64,000 nt of DNA, from the NCBI RefSeq assembly GCF_001514145.1, contig NZ_KQ948658.1:1-64000 (forward strand). The letters are read 5' to 3'. The notes beneath the pieces were generated by a model, which did not search any database, was not told where the DNA came from, and saw nothing but the letters and a program-made list of their open reading frames with translations. Origin of the DNA: Streptomyces canus (GTDB taxonomy: Bacteria; Actinomycetota; Actinomycetes; Streptomycetales; Streptomycetaceae). Every line of letters begins with the position of its first letter. The stretch's first letter is position 1. A program made the position numbers and the translations under genes. This document shows positions 1-8,608 of the stretch, in pieces.

Positions 1-28
1 ACTGACCCTCGGCGCCAACAAGGGCTGA
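1..28 (+). CDS. C-terminus of an upstream gene, possibly a sugar ABC permease
   Basis: Only the last eight codons (LTLGANKG) and a TGA stop at 26-28 lie inside the window. The ending G-A-x-K-G resembles the C-terminus of MalG-type sugar permeases; CebG in this same window ends GAIKG. It lies 26 bases before the alpha-galactosidase gene on the same strand, so a transporter-glycosidase operon is plausible. The family call rests on five residues and is inference. Confidence 0.35.
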
Positions 29-54
29 CCGCCCTCACCTGAGAGAGAACCACC

Positions 55-1368
55 GTGCCCCACCCCTTCACGCCGCTCGCCTCCGTGCCCGTGGATCCCC
101 GAAAGGCCCGCGTCCACGAGGAGGGCTGGCAGTCCTGGAGCCCCAGCGGCGCCTACGCCCTCGGCGACAAGCCGTACCGCCCGACGAACGACAACTGGGC
201 GACGGTCTGCTACCGGCCGGGTGTCACCGTCCCCGAAGGCGCCTTCCAGGGCGAGGGGCTGCTGGCGCTCGACCCGGGCGACGGATCGCCGGTACGGCTG
301 TGGGCGGCGACGGACCCGCTGCACGAGGTCCCGTCGATCCGCCTGGTCGCCGAAGGCTCCGTGGCGGAGATCTCCGCCGACGGGCCGGTGAAGGAGTTCA
401 CGGGTACGGACATCCAGTCGGCGCTGGCCGAGTGGGCCGCCGGACTCGGGGTCGAGGCCCCCCGCCCGGCGCCCACCGTCTGGTGCTCCTGGTACGAGTA
501 CTTCACGAGCGTCACCGAGGACGACATCCACGAGAACCTCCGTGCGATGGACACCCTCGACCTGCCCATCGACGTCGTCCAGATCGACGACGGCTACCAG
601 AAGGCCCTCGGCGACTGGCTCACGCTCTCCGGCCGCTTCCGCTCCCGCGCGGGCATCGCCGACGCGATCCGGGCCCGGGGCCGCCGCGCCGGCATCTGGA
701 CGGCCCCCTTCCTGGTCGACCCGGCCAGTGACCTGGCCGCCGAGCACCCCGACTGGCTGGTCGAGGACCTCGACGGAGGCTTCCTGCACGCCGGCCGCAA
801 CTGGGGCCACGACCTGTGCGTCCTGGACACGACCCACCCCGAGGCGGCGGAGTATCTGACGTCGGTCTTCAGGACCCTGGTGTCCGAGGGCTACGACTAC
901 TTCAAGGTCGACTTCCTGTACGCGGGGGCGCTGGAGGGCGTACGGCATTCCGCCGCGGACGCGCTCACGGCGTACCGCTCGGGGATCGAGCTGATCCGCG
1001 AGGCCATCGGCGAGGACGCCTACCTGCTCGGCTGCGGGGCGCCCGTCCTGCCCTCCATCGGCCTGTTCGACGCGATGCGGGTCAGCCCCGACACCGCCCC
1101 GCACCGCCGTCCCGAGGCCGACGACTACAGCCAGCCGGGCCAGGACCCGGCCGAGTTCACCGGCGTCGGCCGCCAGTGGCAGCACGGCCGGCTCTGGGTC
1201 AACGACCCGGACTGCCTGATGGCCCGCCCCGCCGTGGAGACCCGCGAGCGCTGGGCGGCCCACGTGGAGGCCACGGGCGGCCTGATGGCGTCGAGCGACC
1301 GCCTGCTGTCGCTGGACCAGTGGGGCGTGGAGACGACCCGGCGGCTGCTCGCGGGAGACGCCCGATGA
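55..1368 (+). CDS. alpha-galactosidase-like glycoside hydrolase (GH36/clan GH-D type)
   Basis: A 437-residue protein starting at GTG 55 after a purine-rich GAGAGAG at 41-47. The fold-defining strand motifs of a clan GH-D TIM barrel are visible: WCSWYEYF near 143-150, QIDDGYQ near 176-182, KVDF with the likely nucleophile Asp286, and SPDTAP with the likely acid/base Asp346. It probably removes alpha-galactosyl groups from oligosaccharides in the cytoplasm, as no signal peptide is present. It is much shorter than the usual GH36 enzymes of about 700 residues and seems to lack most of the N-terminal beta-sandwich. Its stop overlaps the start of the GH42 gene by 4 bases (ATGA), so the two are translationally coupled. 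Substrate specificity cannot be read from the sequence. Confidence 0.8.
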   Translation: MPHPFTPLASVPVDPRKARVHEEGWQSWSPSGAYALGDKPYRPTNDNWATVCYRPGVTVPEGAFQGEGLLALDPGDGSPVRLWAATDPLHEVPSIRLVAEGSVAEISADGPVKEFTGTDIQSALAEWAAGLGVEAPRPAPTVWCSWYEYFTSVTEDDIHENLRAMDTLDLPIDVVQIDDGYQKALGDWLTLSGRFRSRAGIADAIRARGRRAGIWTAPFLVDPASDLAAEHPDWLVEDLDGGFLHAGRNWGHDLCVLDTTHPEAAEYLTSVFRTLVSEGYDYFKVDFLYAGALEGVRHSAADALTAYRSGIELIREAIGEDAYLLGCGAPVLPSIGLFDAMRVSPDTAPHRRPEADDYSQPGQDPAEFTGVGRQWQHGRLWVNDPDCLMARPAVETRERWAAHVEATGGLMASSDRLLSLDQWGVETTRRLLAGDAR

Positions 1369-3353
1369 TCCCGGAGGGCATCGCCTACGGCGGCGACTAC
1401 AACCCGGAGCAGTGGCCCGAGGAGGTCTGGGCCGAGGACGTACGCCTCATGCGCGAGGCGGGCGTGAACATGGTCAGCATCAACATCTTCGCGTGGGCGC
1501 TCCTCGAACCCCGCGAGGGCGAGTACGACTTCGCGCGCCTCGACAAGATCCTCGCCCTGCTCCACGAGAACGGCATCGCCGCCGACCTGGCGACGCCCAC
1601 GGCGGCCCCGCCGGCCTGGTTCTTCCGCAAGCACCCGCAGGCGCTGCCGGTCGACAGGGACGGCAGGAGACTGTCGTACGGCAGCCGCCAGACGTTCTGC
1701 CCGTCGAGCCCCGCCTACCGGGAGGCGGCCCTGCGGATCGCCCGGGTGCTCGGGGAGCGGTACGCCGACCACCCGGCCGTCGTGATGTGGCACATCCACA
1801 ACGAGTACGGCTGTCACAACGCGGAGTGCTACTGCGACGCGAGCGCGGAGGCGTTCCGGGTGTGGCTGCGGTCGCGGTACGGCGATCTGGAAACCCTGAA
1901 CCACGCCTGGGGTACGGCCTTCTGGAGCCAGTGGTACTACGACTGGGACGAGATCATCCCGCCCCGCGCCACCGGTGCCGTGCCCAACCCGACCCACCAG
2001 CTGGACTGGCGCCGCTTCTGCAGCGACGCACTGCTGTCGCTCTACAAGGCGGAGCGCGAGGTGCTGCGGGAGGCCGCCCCCTCGGTGCCGGCCACCACCA
2101 ACTTCATGGTGATGTACAACTTCGAGGCGCTGGACTACTGGCGCTGGGCACCGGAGCTGGACGTCGTCTCCAACGACCACTACCTGCGGTCCACCGACCC
2201 CGAGTCGGAGATCGACATCGCGCTCAGCGGTGACCTGGTCCGTTCGCTGGCGGGCGGCCCGTGGCTGCTGATGGAGCACTCGACGGGCGCGGTGAACTGG
2301 CAGCCCGTCAACCGGGCCAAGAATCCAGGCGAGTTGCGCCGGAACGCCCTGGGGCACGTCGCCCGAGGTGCCGACGGCATCGCCTACTTCCAGTGGCGGG
2401 CCGCGAAGGCGGGCGCCGAACAGTGGCACTCGGCGATGCTCCCGCACGCCGGCACCGACAGCCAGATCTGGCGTGACGTGGTGGCGCTGGGCGCGGACCT
2501 GAAGGCGCTGGCGGAGGTGCGGGGCAGTACCAGCCCCGCCTCGGTCGCCGTCGTCTGGGACTGGAACGCCCGCTGGGCCCTGGAACTCCCCTCCCAGCCC
2601 AGCGAGTCGGTGCGCTACCTCGACCTGGTGCGCGCCTGGTACGGGCCGCTGTGGCGCTCCGGCGTGGCCGTGGACTTCGTCCACCCGTCGGCGGACCTGT
2701 CGCAGTACCGCCTCGTCCTCGCCCCCGCCCTCTACCTGGTCGACGACGAGGGCGCGCAGAACCTGACCGGCTTCGCGTCGGGCGGCGGCACCCTGGTCGT
2801 CGGCTTCCACAGCGGGGCCGTCGACGCCAACTGCCATGTCCGCCTGGGCGGATACCCGGGCGCCTTCCGCGAGGCACTCGGCGTCAGCACGGACGAACTC
2901 TTCCCGCTCCTGCCCGACGAGACGGTGGCCCTCGACGGCGGCGGTACGGCGTCCCTGTGGTCGGAGCGAGTGCGCCTGGCCGGCGCGGACGCCGTGACGT
3001 CGTACGCCGAAGGCCCCCTGGCCGGCGTCCCCGCGGTGACCCGGCACACCTATGGCGAGGGCGTGGCCTGGTACCTGGCCACCAACCCGGACCCGACGAC
3101 GCTCACGGCCCTGCTGGACCGCATCCGCACCGAGGCGGGCGTGGCGCCGGTACGCAAGACGCCGGAGGGCGTGGAGGCGGTGCTGCGCAGGGGCGAGGAC
3201 GCGGACTACCTCTTCCTGATCAACCATGGTGAGCGGAACGCCGAGGTACCAGTGGCTCCGCAGGCAACCGAGTTGCTGAGCGGGGAGCGCGTCGACGGCG
3301 GCCGGGTGGCGGTGGCGCCGGGCGACGTGGTGGTCGTACGGGAATCACGCTGA
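1365..3353 (+). CDS. beta-galactosidase, GH42
   Basis: A 662-residue cytoplasmic GH42 beta-galactosidase. The start ATG 1365 overlaps the previous stop. The N-terminal barrel carries GGDYNPEQWP (9-18), the acid/base Glu147 in HIHNEYG and the likely nucleophile Glu304 in LLMEHSTG. Cys112, Cys150, Cys155 and Cys157 match the four-cysteine zinc site of several GH42 enzymes. A trimerisation-like middle domain and a small C-terminal beta domain follow, giving the full family length. With the coupled alpha-galactosidase it would split mixed galactosides brought in by a sugar transporter. It is convergent with bglC and separated from it by a terminator hairpin. The open frame continues upstream of 1365 but only as an antisense-like extension inside the previous gene. 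Confidence 0.92.
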   Translation: MIPEGIAYGGDYNPEQWPEEVWAEDVRLMREAGVNMVSINIFAWALLEPREGEYDFARLDKILALLHENGIAADLATPTAAPPAWFFRKHPQALPVDRDGRRLSYGSRQTFCPSSPAYREAALRIARVLGERYADHPAVVMWHIHNEYGCHNAECYCDASAEAFRVWLRSRYGDLETLNHAWGTAFWSQWYYDWDEIIPPRATGAVPNPTHQLDWRRFCSDALLSLYKAEREVLREAAPSVPATTNFMVMYNFEALDYWRWAPELDVVSNDHYLRSTDPESEIDIALSGDLVRSLAGGPWLLMEHSTGAVNWQPVNRAKNPGELRRNALGHVARGADGIAYFQWRAAKAGAEQWHSAMLPHAGTDSQIWRDVVALGADLKALAEVRGSTSPASVAVVWDWNARWALELPSQPSESVRYLDLVRAWYGPLWRSGVAVDFVHPSADLSQYRLVLAPALYLVDDEGAQNLTGFASGGGTLVVGFHSGAVDANCHVRLGGYPGAFREALGVSTDELFPLLPDETVALDGGGTASLWSERVRLAGADAVTSYAEGPLAGVPAVTRHTYGEGVAWYLATNPDPTTLTALLDRIRTEAGVAPVRKTPEGVEAVLRRGEDADYLFLINHGERNAEVPVAPQATELLSGERVDGGRVAVAPGDVVVVRESR

Positions 3354-3380
3354 CACGACCTGCCCCGCGGTGAGACCGGC

Positions 3381-3413
3381 GGGGCGCGGCACCCCCCTCG
3401 GCTGCCGCGCCCC
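3381..3413. terminator. bidirectional terminator hairpin between GH42 and bglC
   Basis: GGGGCGCGGCA (3381-3391) pairs perfectly with TGCCGCGCCCC (3403-3413) around an 11-base loop. A second, overlapping hairpin (GCCCCGC 3362-3368 with GCGGGGC 3379-3385) shares its right arm. The position between convergent genes suits a shared terminator; there is no U-tract, which is common in Streptomyces. Confidence 0.7.
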
Positions 3414-3441
3414 GTTCCCCCGACCCCCGTCTTCGCGGTGG

Positions 3442-4881
3442 CTACTGAATGCTCTGGACCTCCGGGAGCGTGCCCGTGCGGGCTGCCCGGCCGTACCAGA
3501 GGGCGCTGGACTTGGGTGTCCGTTCCAGCGTCGCGTAGTCCACGTAGACCGCGCCGAAACGCTTCTCGTAGCCGTACGCCCACTCGAAGTTGTCCAGCAG
3601 GGACCACAGGTAGTAGCCCCGGACGTCCGCGCCGTCGGCGATCGCGCGGCGGACCGCGGCGAGGTGGCCCTGCAGGTAGGCGACCCGCTCGGGGTCGTGG
3701 ACGCGGCCGTCGGGGTCGGGCTTGTCGTCGTAGGCCGCGCCGTTCTCCGTGATGTACAGCGGCAGGCCCGGGGCCTCGCGCGTGTAGCGCATGATCAGGT
3801 CGTGCAGACCCGTCGGGTCGATCGTCCAGCCCATCTCCGTGCGCTCACCGGGGGTCTGGTGGAAGGTGACGTCGTCCGCCCCGGGCCACGGGGAGTGCGC
3901 GCTGCTGCCGTGACCGTCGGCGCGCGGCCCACTGGTCTCCGCGTCGGCGGACGACACCAGGGCCGGCGTGTAGTAGTTGAGGCCCAGCGCGTCCAGCGGC
4001 TGGTTGATCAGCGCGAGATCGCCGTCCTCCACGAACGACCAGTCCGTGATCAGCTCCGTCGCCGTGAACAGCGTCTGCGGATACGCCCCGTGCAGGATCG
4101 GCCCGTGGAAGACACCGTTGGCCAGGTCGTCGATCTTCTGCGCCGCCGCCAGGTCCGCCGCGTCCTGCGAGAACGGCCTGACCACCGAGGAGTTGAGGCT
4201 GAGCGCCACCGAGTTGCGGGCCGGCATCGACGCGCGCAGCGCCGACGTGCCCAGTCCGTGCGCCAGGTTCAGCGTGTGCGCCGCCTTCAGCGAGGCCGCG
4301 GGGTCCGTACGGCCCGGCGCGTGCACCCCGGACGCGTAGCCCAGGAAGGCCGCGCACCACGGCTCGTTGAGGGTGATCCACTGTTCCACCCGGTCGCCGA
4401 GCGCCTCCCCGACGATCTGCGCGTACTCGGCGAAGCGGTAGGCCGTGTCGCGCTCCGGCCAGCCGCCCGCGTCCTCCAGCTCCTGCGGCAGGTCCCAGTG
4501 GTAGAGCGTCACGGCCGGCTTGATGCCGTGCGCGAGGAGCTCGTCCACCAGCCGACGGTAGAAATCCAGACCCCGCTGGACCGCGGGGCCGCGGCCGGTC
4601 GGCTGCACCCGGGACCAGGAGATCGAGAAACGGTACGCCGTCAGGCCCAGGTCGGCCATGAGCGCCACGTCGTCGCGGTAGCGGTGGTAGTGGTCGACAG
4701 CGATGTCACCGTGGTCGCCGCCGGCCGTCTTGCCCGGGGTGTGGCTGAAGGTGTCCCAGATGGAGGGCGTACGGCCGTCCTCCCGCACCGCCCCCTCGAT
4801 CTGGTAGGCGGAGGTCGCGGCGCCCCACAGGAAGGCGGGGGGAAAGGTCACCGGGGTCGCCGGCGTTGCGGACTCAGGCAT
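3442..4881 (-). CDS. bglC: beta-glucosidase, GH1 (cellobiase)
   Basis: A 479-residue GH1 enzyme of full family length. It has the N-terminal signature [14 protein letters not shown] (18-30), the acid/base Glu173 in TLNEP and the nucleophile Glu379 in YITENG, with no signal peptide. It hydrolyses cellobiose and short cello-oligosaccharides inside the cell to glucose. It is the last gene of the cebE-cebF-cebG-bglC run, the arrangement known for the cellulose-sensing locus of Streptomyces. A 117-base gap separates it from cebG, and a CebR operator sits directly on its translation start region, so it is repressed by CebR in its own right. The ATG at 4881-4879 is chosen because GGGAG, seven bases upstream, is the only ribosome binding site nearby; that site lies inside the operator. 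Confidence 0.95.
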   Translation of the reverse strand: MPESATPATPVTFPPAFLWGAATSAYQIEGAVREDGRTPSIWDTFSHTPGKTAGGDHGDIAVDHYHRYRDDVALMADLGLTAYRFSISWSRVQPTGRGPAVQRGLDFYRRLVDELLAHGIKPAVTLYHWDLPQELEDAGGWPERDTAYRFAEYAQIVGEALGDRVEQWITLNEPWCAAFLGYASGVHAPGRTDPAASLKAAHTLNLAHGLGTSALRASMPARNSVALSLNSSVVRPFSQDAADLAAAQKIDDLANGVFHGPILHGAYPQTLFTATELITDWSFVEDGDLALINQPLDALGLNYYTPALVSSADAETSGPRADGHGSSAHSPWPGADDVTFHQTPGERTEMGWTIDPTGLHDLIMRYTREAPGLPLYITENGAAYDDKPDPDGRVHDPERVAYLQGHLAAVRRAIADGADVRGYYLWSLLDNFEWAYGYEKRFGAVYVDYATLERTPKSSALWYGRAARTGTLPEVQSIQ

Positions 4882-4894
4882 GGAAGCGCTCCCA
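4881..4894. promoter_or_regulatory. CebR operator overlapping the bglC ribosome binding site
   Basis: TGGAAGCGCTCCCA is the 14-bp CebR palindrome with one deviation from the perfect box. It abuts the bglC start: its first base is the first base of the start codon complement. On the minus strand its GGGAGC is also the apparent Shine-Dalgarno sequence. The same variant box upstream of bglC is known in plant-pathogenic Streptomyces. Confidence 0.9.
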
Positions 4895-4998
4895 TTGGAG
4901 GTCGTCAGAGCGACTGATGAAGGGGGAGGGGAGTGAAGGGGCCGAGGCGGCGCCGGCCCGGCCCCAGGAGGGATGGCGGAAAAGCCGTATGAGGGGTG

Positions 4999-5904
4999 TC
5001 AGCCCTTGATCGCACCCTGCATGATGCCGCCCACGATCTGCTTGCCGAACAGGATGAAGGCGATCAGCAGCGGCAGTGTGCCGAGGAACGCGCCCGCCAT
5101 GATCACGGCCTGGTCGGGGACATAACCGGTGCCCAGCGAGTTGAGGGCGACCTGCACGGTCGGGTTCTGCTGGTTCAGGGCGATGATCGGCCACAGGAAG
5201 TCGTTCCAGGCGAACACGAAGGTCAGCAGCCCGAGCACGGCCATCGCCGGCCGCGCGGCCGGGAAGACCACGTGCCACACCACCCGGATGCTGCTCGCCC
5301 CGTCCACCCGGGCCGCCTCGATCAGCTCGCTCGGCAGCGCCTGCACCAGGTACTGCCGCATGAAGAAGGTGCCGAAGGCCGTCACCAGAGTGGGCAGGAT
5401 GACCGTCTGGAGCTGGTTCGACCACCCGAGGTCGGCCATCCACAGATACAGCGGTACGACCGCCAGCTGCGGCGGGATCATCATCGTGCCGATCGTCAGC
5501 AGCAGCAGAAAGCCCGAGAACCTGAACCGCAGCTTGGCGAAGGCGAATCCGGCGAGCGTGGAGAACAGCACCGTGCTGATCGTGATGGCGCCCGCGACGA
5601 TCACGCTGTTGAGCATCGCGGTGCCGAGGCCGGCCTCGTCCCACGCGGTCTGCATGTTCTTGAACAGGTTCCCGCCGAACCACAGCGGCGGCGGCGTCTC
5701 GGCGAGCCGGTGGTCGGTGCGCGAGGCCGCGATCGCCGTCCACACCAGGGGCGCCAGCGAGACGAGCGCGAAGACCGCCAGGACCAGATAGGTCACCGGG
5801 CCCGCGTGCAGCTGCTTGCCCGCGCCCATCACCCGACGGGAGGGGCCCCGCTTCTTCCCCGCCTGAGGCTCTGCCTGAGGCAGCGTCAGTTCACTGGTGG
5901 TCAT
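4999..5904 (-). CDS. cebG: cellobiose/cello-oligosaccharide ABC transporter permease CebG
   Basis: A 301-residue MalG-type inner-membrane permease with about six membrane segments, the first near residues 35-60. The cytoplasmic EAA loop is visible as IEAARVDGASSIRVVWHVVFPAARP (given here only as the family hallmark; it lies around residues 189-213), which contacts the ATPase. It pairs with CebF to form the channel for cellobiose delivered by CebE. The start ATG 5904 overlaps the cebF stop by 4 bases (ATGA). No ATPase gene is present in the locus, as expected if the shared ATPase MsiK encoded elsewhere powers it. Confidence 0.93.
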   Translation of the reverse strand: MTTSELTLPQAEPQAGKKRGPSRRVMGAGKQLHAGPVTYLVLAVFALVSLAPLVWTAIAASRTDHRLAETPPPLWFGGNLFKNMQTAWDEAGLGTAMLNSVIVAGAITISTVLFSTLAGFAFAKLRFRFSGFLLLLTIGTMMIPPQLAVVPLYLWMADLGWSNQLQTVILPTLVTAFGTFFMRQYLVQALPSELIEAARVDGASSIRVVWHVVFPAARPAMAVLGLLTFVFAWNDFLWPIIALNQQNPTVQVALNSLGTGYVPDQAVIMAGAFLGTLPLLIAFILFGKQIVGGIMQGAIKG

Positions 5905-6932
5905 TGGGACTTCCTCAGACGTCGGGTGACCAGCAGGTTGATCGCGGCGACGATCAACAGGATCAGGAACATGGACCAGGCGATCGCGGACGCCTTGCCG
6001 AGGTTGCCGATGATCCAGCCCTGGTCGTACATGTACAGGCCGAGCGTCTGGTACTGGTGCTCGGAGCCGCCCTTGGAGCCGCTGACCCCGCCGAACAGCA
6101 GGGGCTCACCGAAGAGCTGGGTCGCGCCGATGGTGGAGACCACCACCGTGAACAGGATGGTCGGCCGAAGCTGCGGGACCGTCACGTGGATGAACTGCTG
6201 CCAGCGGTTGGCCCCGTCGATCGCCGCCGACTCGTACAGGTCGGCCGGGATCGCCTGCATCGCCGCGAGGTAGATCAGCGCGTTGTAGCCGGTCCACCGC
6301 CAGATCACGATCGACGACACCGCGAACTGCGAACCCCAGTCGGACTCACGCCAGTTGATGGGGTCGATGCCCACGAAGTCGAGGAGCCAGTTGACCATGC
6401 CGCCGTCCCACGAGTACAGCAGCGTGAAGACGAGGGTCGCCGCCGCCACCGAGGTGGCGTACGGGGTCAGCATCACGACCCGCCAGACGGTCGAGCCGCG
6501 CAGCCGGTAGTTGAGCAGGTGCGCCAGTCCGATCGCCGCCATCAGCTGCGGCACGGTCGAGATCACACCGATGGTGAAGGTGTTCTTGAGGGCGTTCCAG
6601 AAGAAGTCCGAGGACAGCAGGTTCTGGTAGTTGTCCAGGCCCGCCCAGGTCTGGGTGTCCAGCGAGGACAACTGCACGTCGTGCAGCGAGTACCAGGCCG
6701 TGTACAGCAGGGGGATCAGCGAGAACGCCCCGAAGATGACGAAGAAGGGGGCGATGAACACGTACGGAGACGCCTTCATGTCCCAGCGGTACAGCCGGCT
6801 GCGCCAGGGGCTCTTGTCCTCGGGCGGCGGCGTACCGCGACCGTGAGCGCCCCGGGCCGCGCCCGGCTGGGAGCCGGGCGCGGCCTCGGCGCTCGACGCG
6901 GGATGCGCGAGTGCCTGCTTGGGGCTTGTCAC
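5901..6932 (-). CDS. cebF: cellobiose/cello-oligosaccharide ABC transporter permease CebF
   Basis: A 343-residue MalF-type permease. A 50-residue cytoplasmic N-terminus rich in Pro, Ala and Gly precedes the first membrane segment (YVFIAPFFVIFGAFSLIPLL). The EAA loop reads YESAAIDGANRWQQF followed by TVPQLRP. I chose GTG 6932 because it overlaps the cebE stop by 4 bases (GTGA) and starts a protein of the usual length; the open frame extends to 7340 but only antisense-like, inside cebE. It works with CebG in the cytoplasmic membrane and is co-transcribed with its neighbours. Confidence 0.92.
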   Translation of the reverse strand: MTSPKQALAHPASSAEAAPGSQPGAARGAHGRGTPPPEDKSPWRSRLYRWDMKASPYVFIAPFFVIFGAFSLIPLLYTAWYSLHDVQLSSLDTQTWAGLDNYQNLLSSDFFWNALKNTFTIGVISTVPQLMAAIGLAHLLNYRLRGSTVWRVVMLTPYATSVAAATLVFTLLYSWDGGMVNWLLDFVGIDPINWRESDWGSQFAVSSIVIWRWTGYNALIYLAAMQAIPADLYESAAIDGANRWQQFIHVTVPQLRPTILFTVVVSTIGATQLFGEPLLFGGVSGSKGGSEHQYQTLGLYMYDQGWIIGNLGKASAIAWSMFLILLIVAAINLLVTRRLRKSQ

Positions 6933-8254
6933 TGGCCGAGCACGTCCTTGATCTCGTTCGTGGCCGCGTCCCAGCCCTGCTCGGGCGACTTGCCCTTCTG
7001 CTCGACCTGGAGGATGCCGATGTCGGTCAGCGCGGTGTTGATCGGCTGGTCCTTGACGCCGAAGATCTGTGCCGGGATGGTCTTCGCCGCGTCGGAGAAG
7101 ATCTGCGTGATCGGCGCGTTGCTGAAGAACTCCGTGGTGGCGGGGGCCGGCTTCAGGGTCGAGTAGGCCGCGGGGGCCGACGGGAAGCTCGCCTGCTTGG
7201 CGAAGACCTTCGCCTGCTGCTCGGGCGCGGTCAGCCACTTCGCCAGCGCGATGGCCTCCTTCTGGTGCTTGCCCGCCGTCGGCACGCCGATGAAGGCACC
7301 GCCCCAGTTGCCCGCGGTCGGCGCGGCCGCCACGTCCCACTTGCCCTTGCCCGCGTCACCGGACTTCTCCTGGATGTAACCGATCATCCAGGCGGGGCAG
7401 GCCACGGTGGCGAAGGAGGCGTTCGCGTAGCCCTGGTCCCACGGCTTGTCGAACTGCTTGAGCTTCGCCGACATGTTGCTGGTCGCCACGGACATCGCGA
7501 CGTCCCAGGCGTTCTTCACACCGCTGGACTTGTCCCAGACGACCTTGCCGCTCTTGTCGTAGTAGCGCTCGCTCTCACCGTTGAGCACCGCGTTGTAGAC
7601 GGAGGAGGCCGAGTCCACGAACTTGGTGCCGCTCGGCGCCTTCTTCATGTACTGCTTGCCGAGGTCGACGTACTTGTTCCAGTCGCCCTTCCACTGTGCG
7701 GCGAGCTTGGTGCGGTCGGTCTCCAGACCGGCCTTCTGGAACAGGTCCTTGCGGTAGCAGATCGCCATCGGGCCGATGTCGGTGCCGAGCCCGATGAGCT
7801 TGCCGTCCGCGGTCGTGGCCTGGGCGTTCTTCCAGTCCAGCCACTGCGACTTGTCGACGTCCTTGCCGAGGTCGACGAACTTGGAGCCCTGCGTCTGCAC
7901 GGCCTCGGTGATGTTGCCGACCTCGATGGCCTGGATGTCGTCGGTGCCGGAGCCGGCCTGCAGCCGGGTGAGGACCTTCGGCCAGTAGACGTCGGTGCGG
8001 GTGGTGACGTTCTCCTTGATGGTGATGTCCGGGTGCAGCTTCGTGTACTCGTCGTAGAGACCGGCCTGCTTGTAGCCGAAGACTCCGAAGGTGCCGACGG
8101 TCAGCGTGGTCTTGCCGCCGCCGGAGTTGTTGCCCGAACCCGACGAGTCGCCGTCGTCCGAGTCGCCGGCACAGCCGGCCAGCACTCCCGTAGTCAGTGC
8201 GGCGACGGCCGCCAGGGCCAACAGCCGGTGGGACCGGCGGGTAGTCGTGCGCAT
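6929..8254 (-). CDS. cebE: cellobiose/cellotriose-binding lipoprotein CebE
   Basis: A 441-residue extracellular solute-binding protein of the family-1 sugar type. The signal peptide ends in the lipobox LAGC, with Cys28 the lipid-anchored residue, followed by a Gly/Ser/Asp linker to about residue 47. It catches cello-oligosaccharides released by secreted cellulases and passes them to CebF/CebG. The start ATG 8254 follows a strong AGGAGG six bases upstream. It is the first gene of the ceb operon and is preceded by a perfect CebR box at 8370-8383. Confidence 0.94.
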   Translation of the reverse strand: MRTTTRRSHRLLALAAVAALTTGVLAGCAGDSDDGDSSGSGNNSGGGKTTLTVGTFGVFGYKQAGLYDEYTKLHPDITIKENVTTRTDVYWPKVLTRLQAGSGTDDIQAIEVGNITEAVQTQGSKFVDLGKDVDKSQWLDWKNAQATTADGKLIGLGTDIGPMAICYRKDLFQKAGLETDRTKLAAQWKGDWNKYVDLGKQYMKKAPSGTKFVDSASSVYNAVLNGESERYYDKSGKVVWDKSSGVKNAWDVAMSVATSNMSAKLKQFDKPWDQGYANASFATVACPAWMIGYIQEKSGDAGKGKWDVAAAPTAGNWGGAFIGVPTAGKHQKEAIALAKWLTAPEQQAKVFAKQASFPSAPAAYSTLKPAPATTEFFSNAPITQIFSDAAKTIPAQIFGVKDQPINTALTDIGILQVEQKGKSPEQGWDAATNEIKDVLGQ

Positions 8255-8608
8255 TGCGTCCTCCTGTTGCCTGACGTGCCGACCCCCCGGCCAACTGCGT
8301 TGTTGGACCCGTTAGTTCATGCTGCGGCTCGGGCGGGGAACGTGCGGGATATTTATGTGTCAGGTACCGTGGGAGCGCTCCCACTTGTGATGTGTTGAAG
8401 GTTCGCGGGTTGGAGCGAGGGTGTCAAGGGAGTGCGCGAGGGGAGATGCCTTCAGTTATCAGCCTGTTAACTGGAACCACTCGGACCGCCCGGCCCTCGG
8501 GCAGGAAGCGGTGAGGTGCGGGGCCACCGGCCCCCGTGACCGTCACGCCCCCACGCGGGACTGTTAAATTCCAGGCCAGCTTAGAGACACGGTGGGAAGG
8601 CGGAGCCC
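8255..8608. promoter_or_regulatory. cebE-cebR divergent intergenic region with perfect CebR operator at 8370-8383
   Basis: This 354-base stretch holds no gene. TGGGAGCGCTCCCA at 8370-8383 is the perfect 14-bp CebR palindrome, about 116 bases upstream of the cebE start codon. CebR binds it when cellobiose or cellotriose is absent. I see no second copy next to cebR; AT-rich tracts at 8348-8356 and 8560-8572 are the likely promoter areas, but I cannot assign -10/-35 boxes with confidence. Confidence 0.9.

Noticed and set aside
816..1364. N-terminal extension of the GH42 frame
   Set aside because: The extension overlaps the alpha-galactosidase gene, and GH42 homology begins at ATG 1365 with a coupled ATGA.
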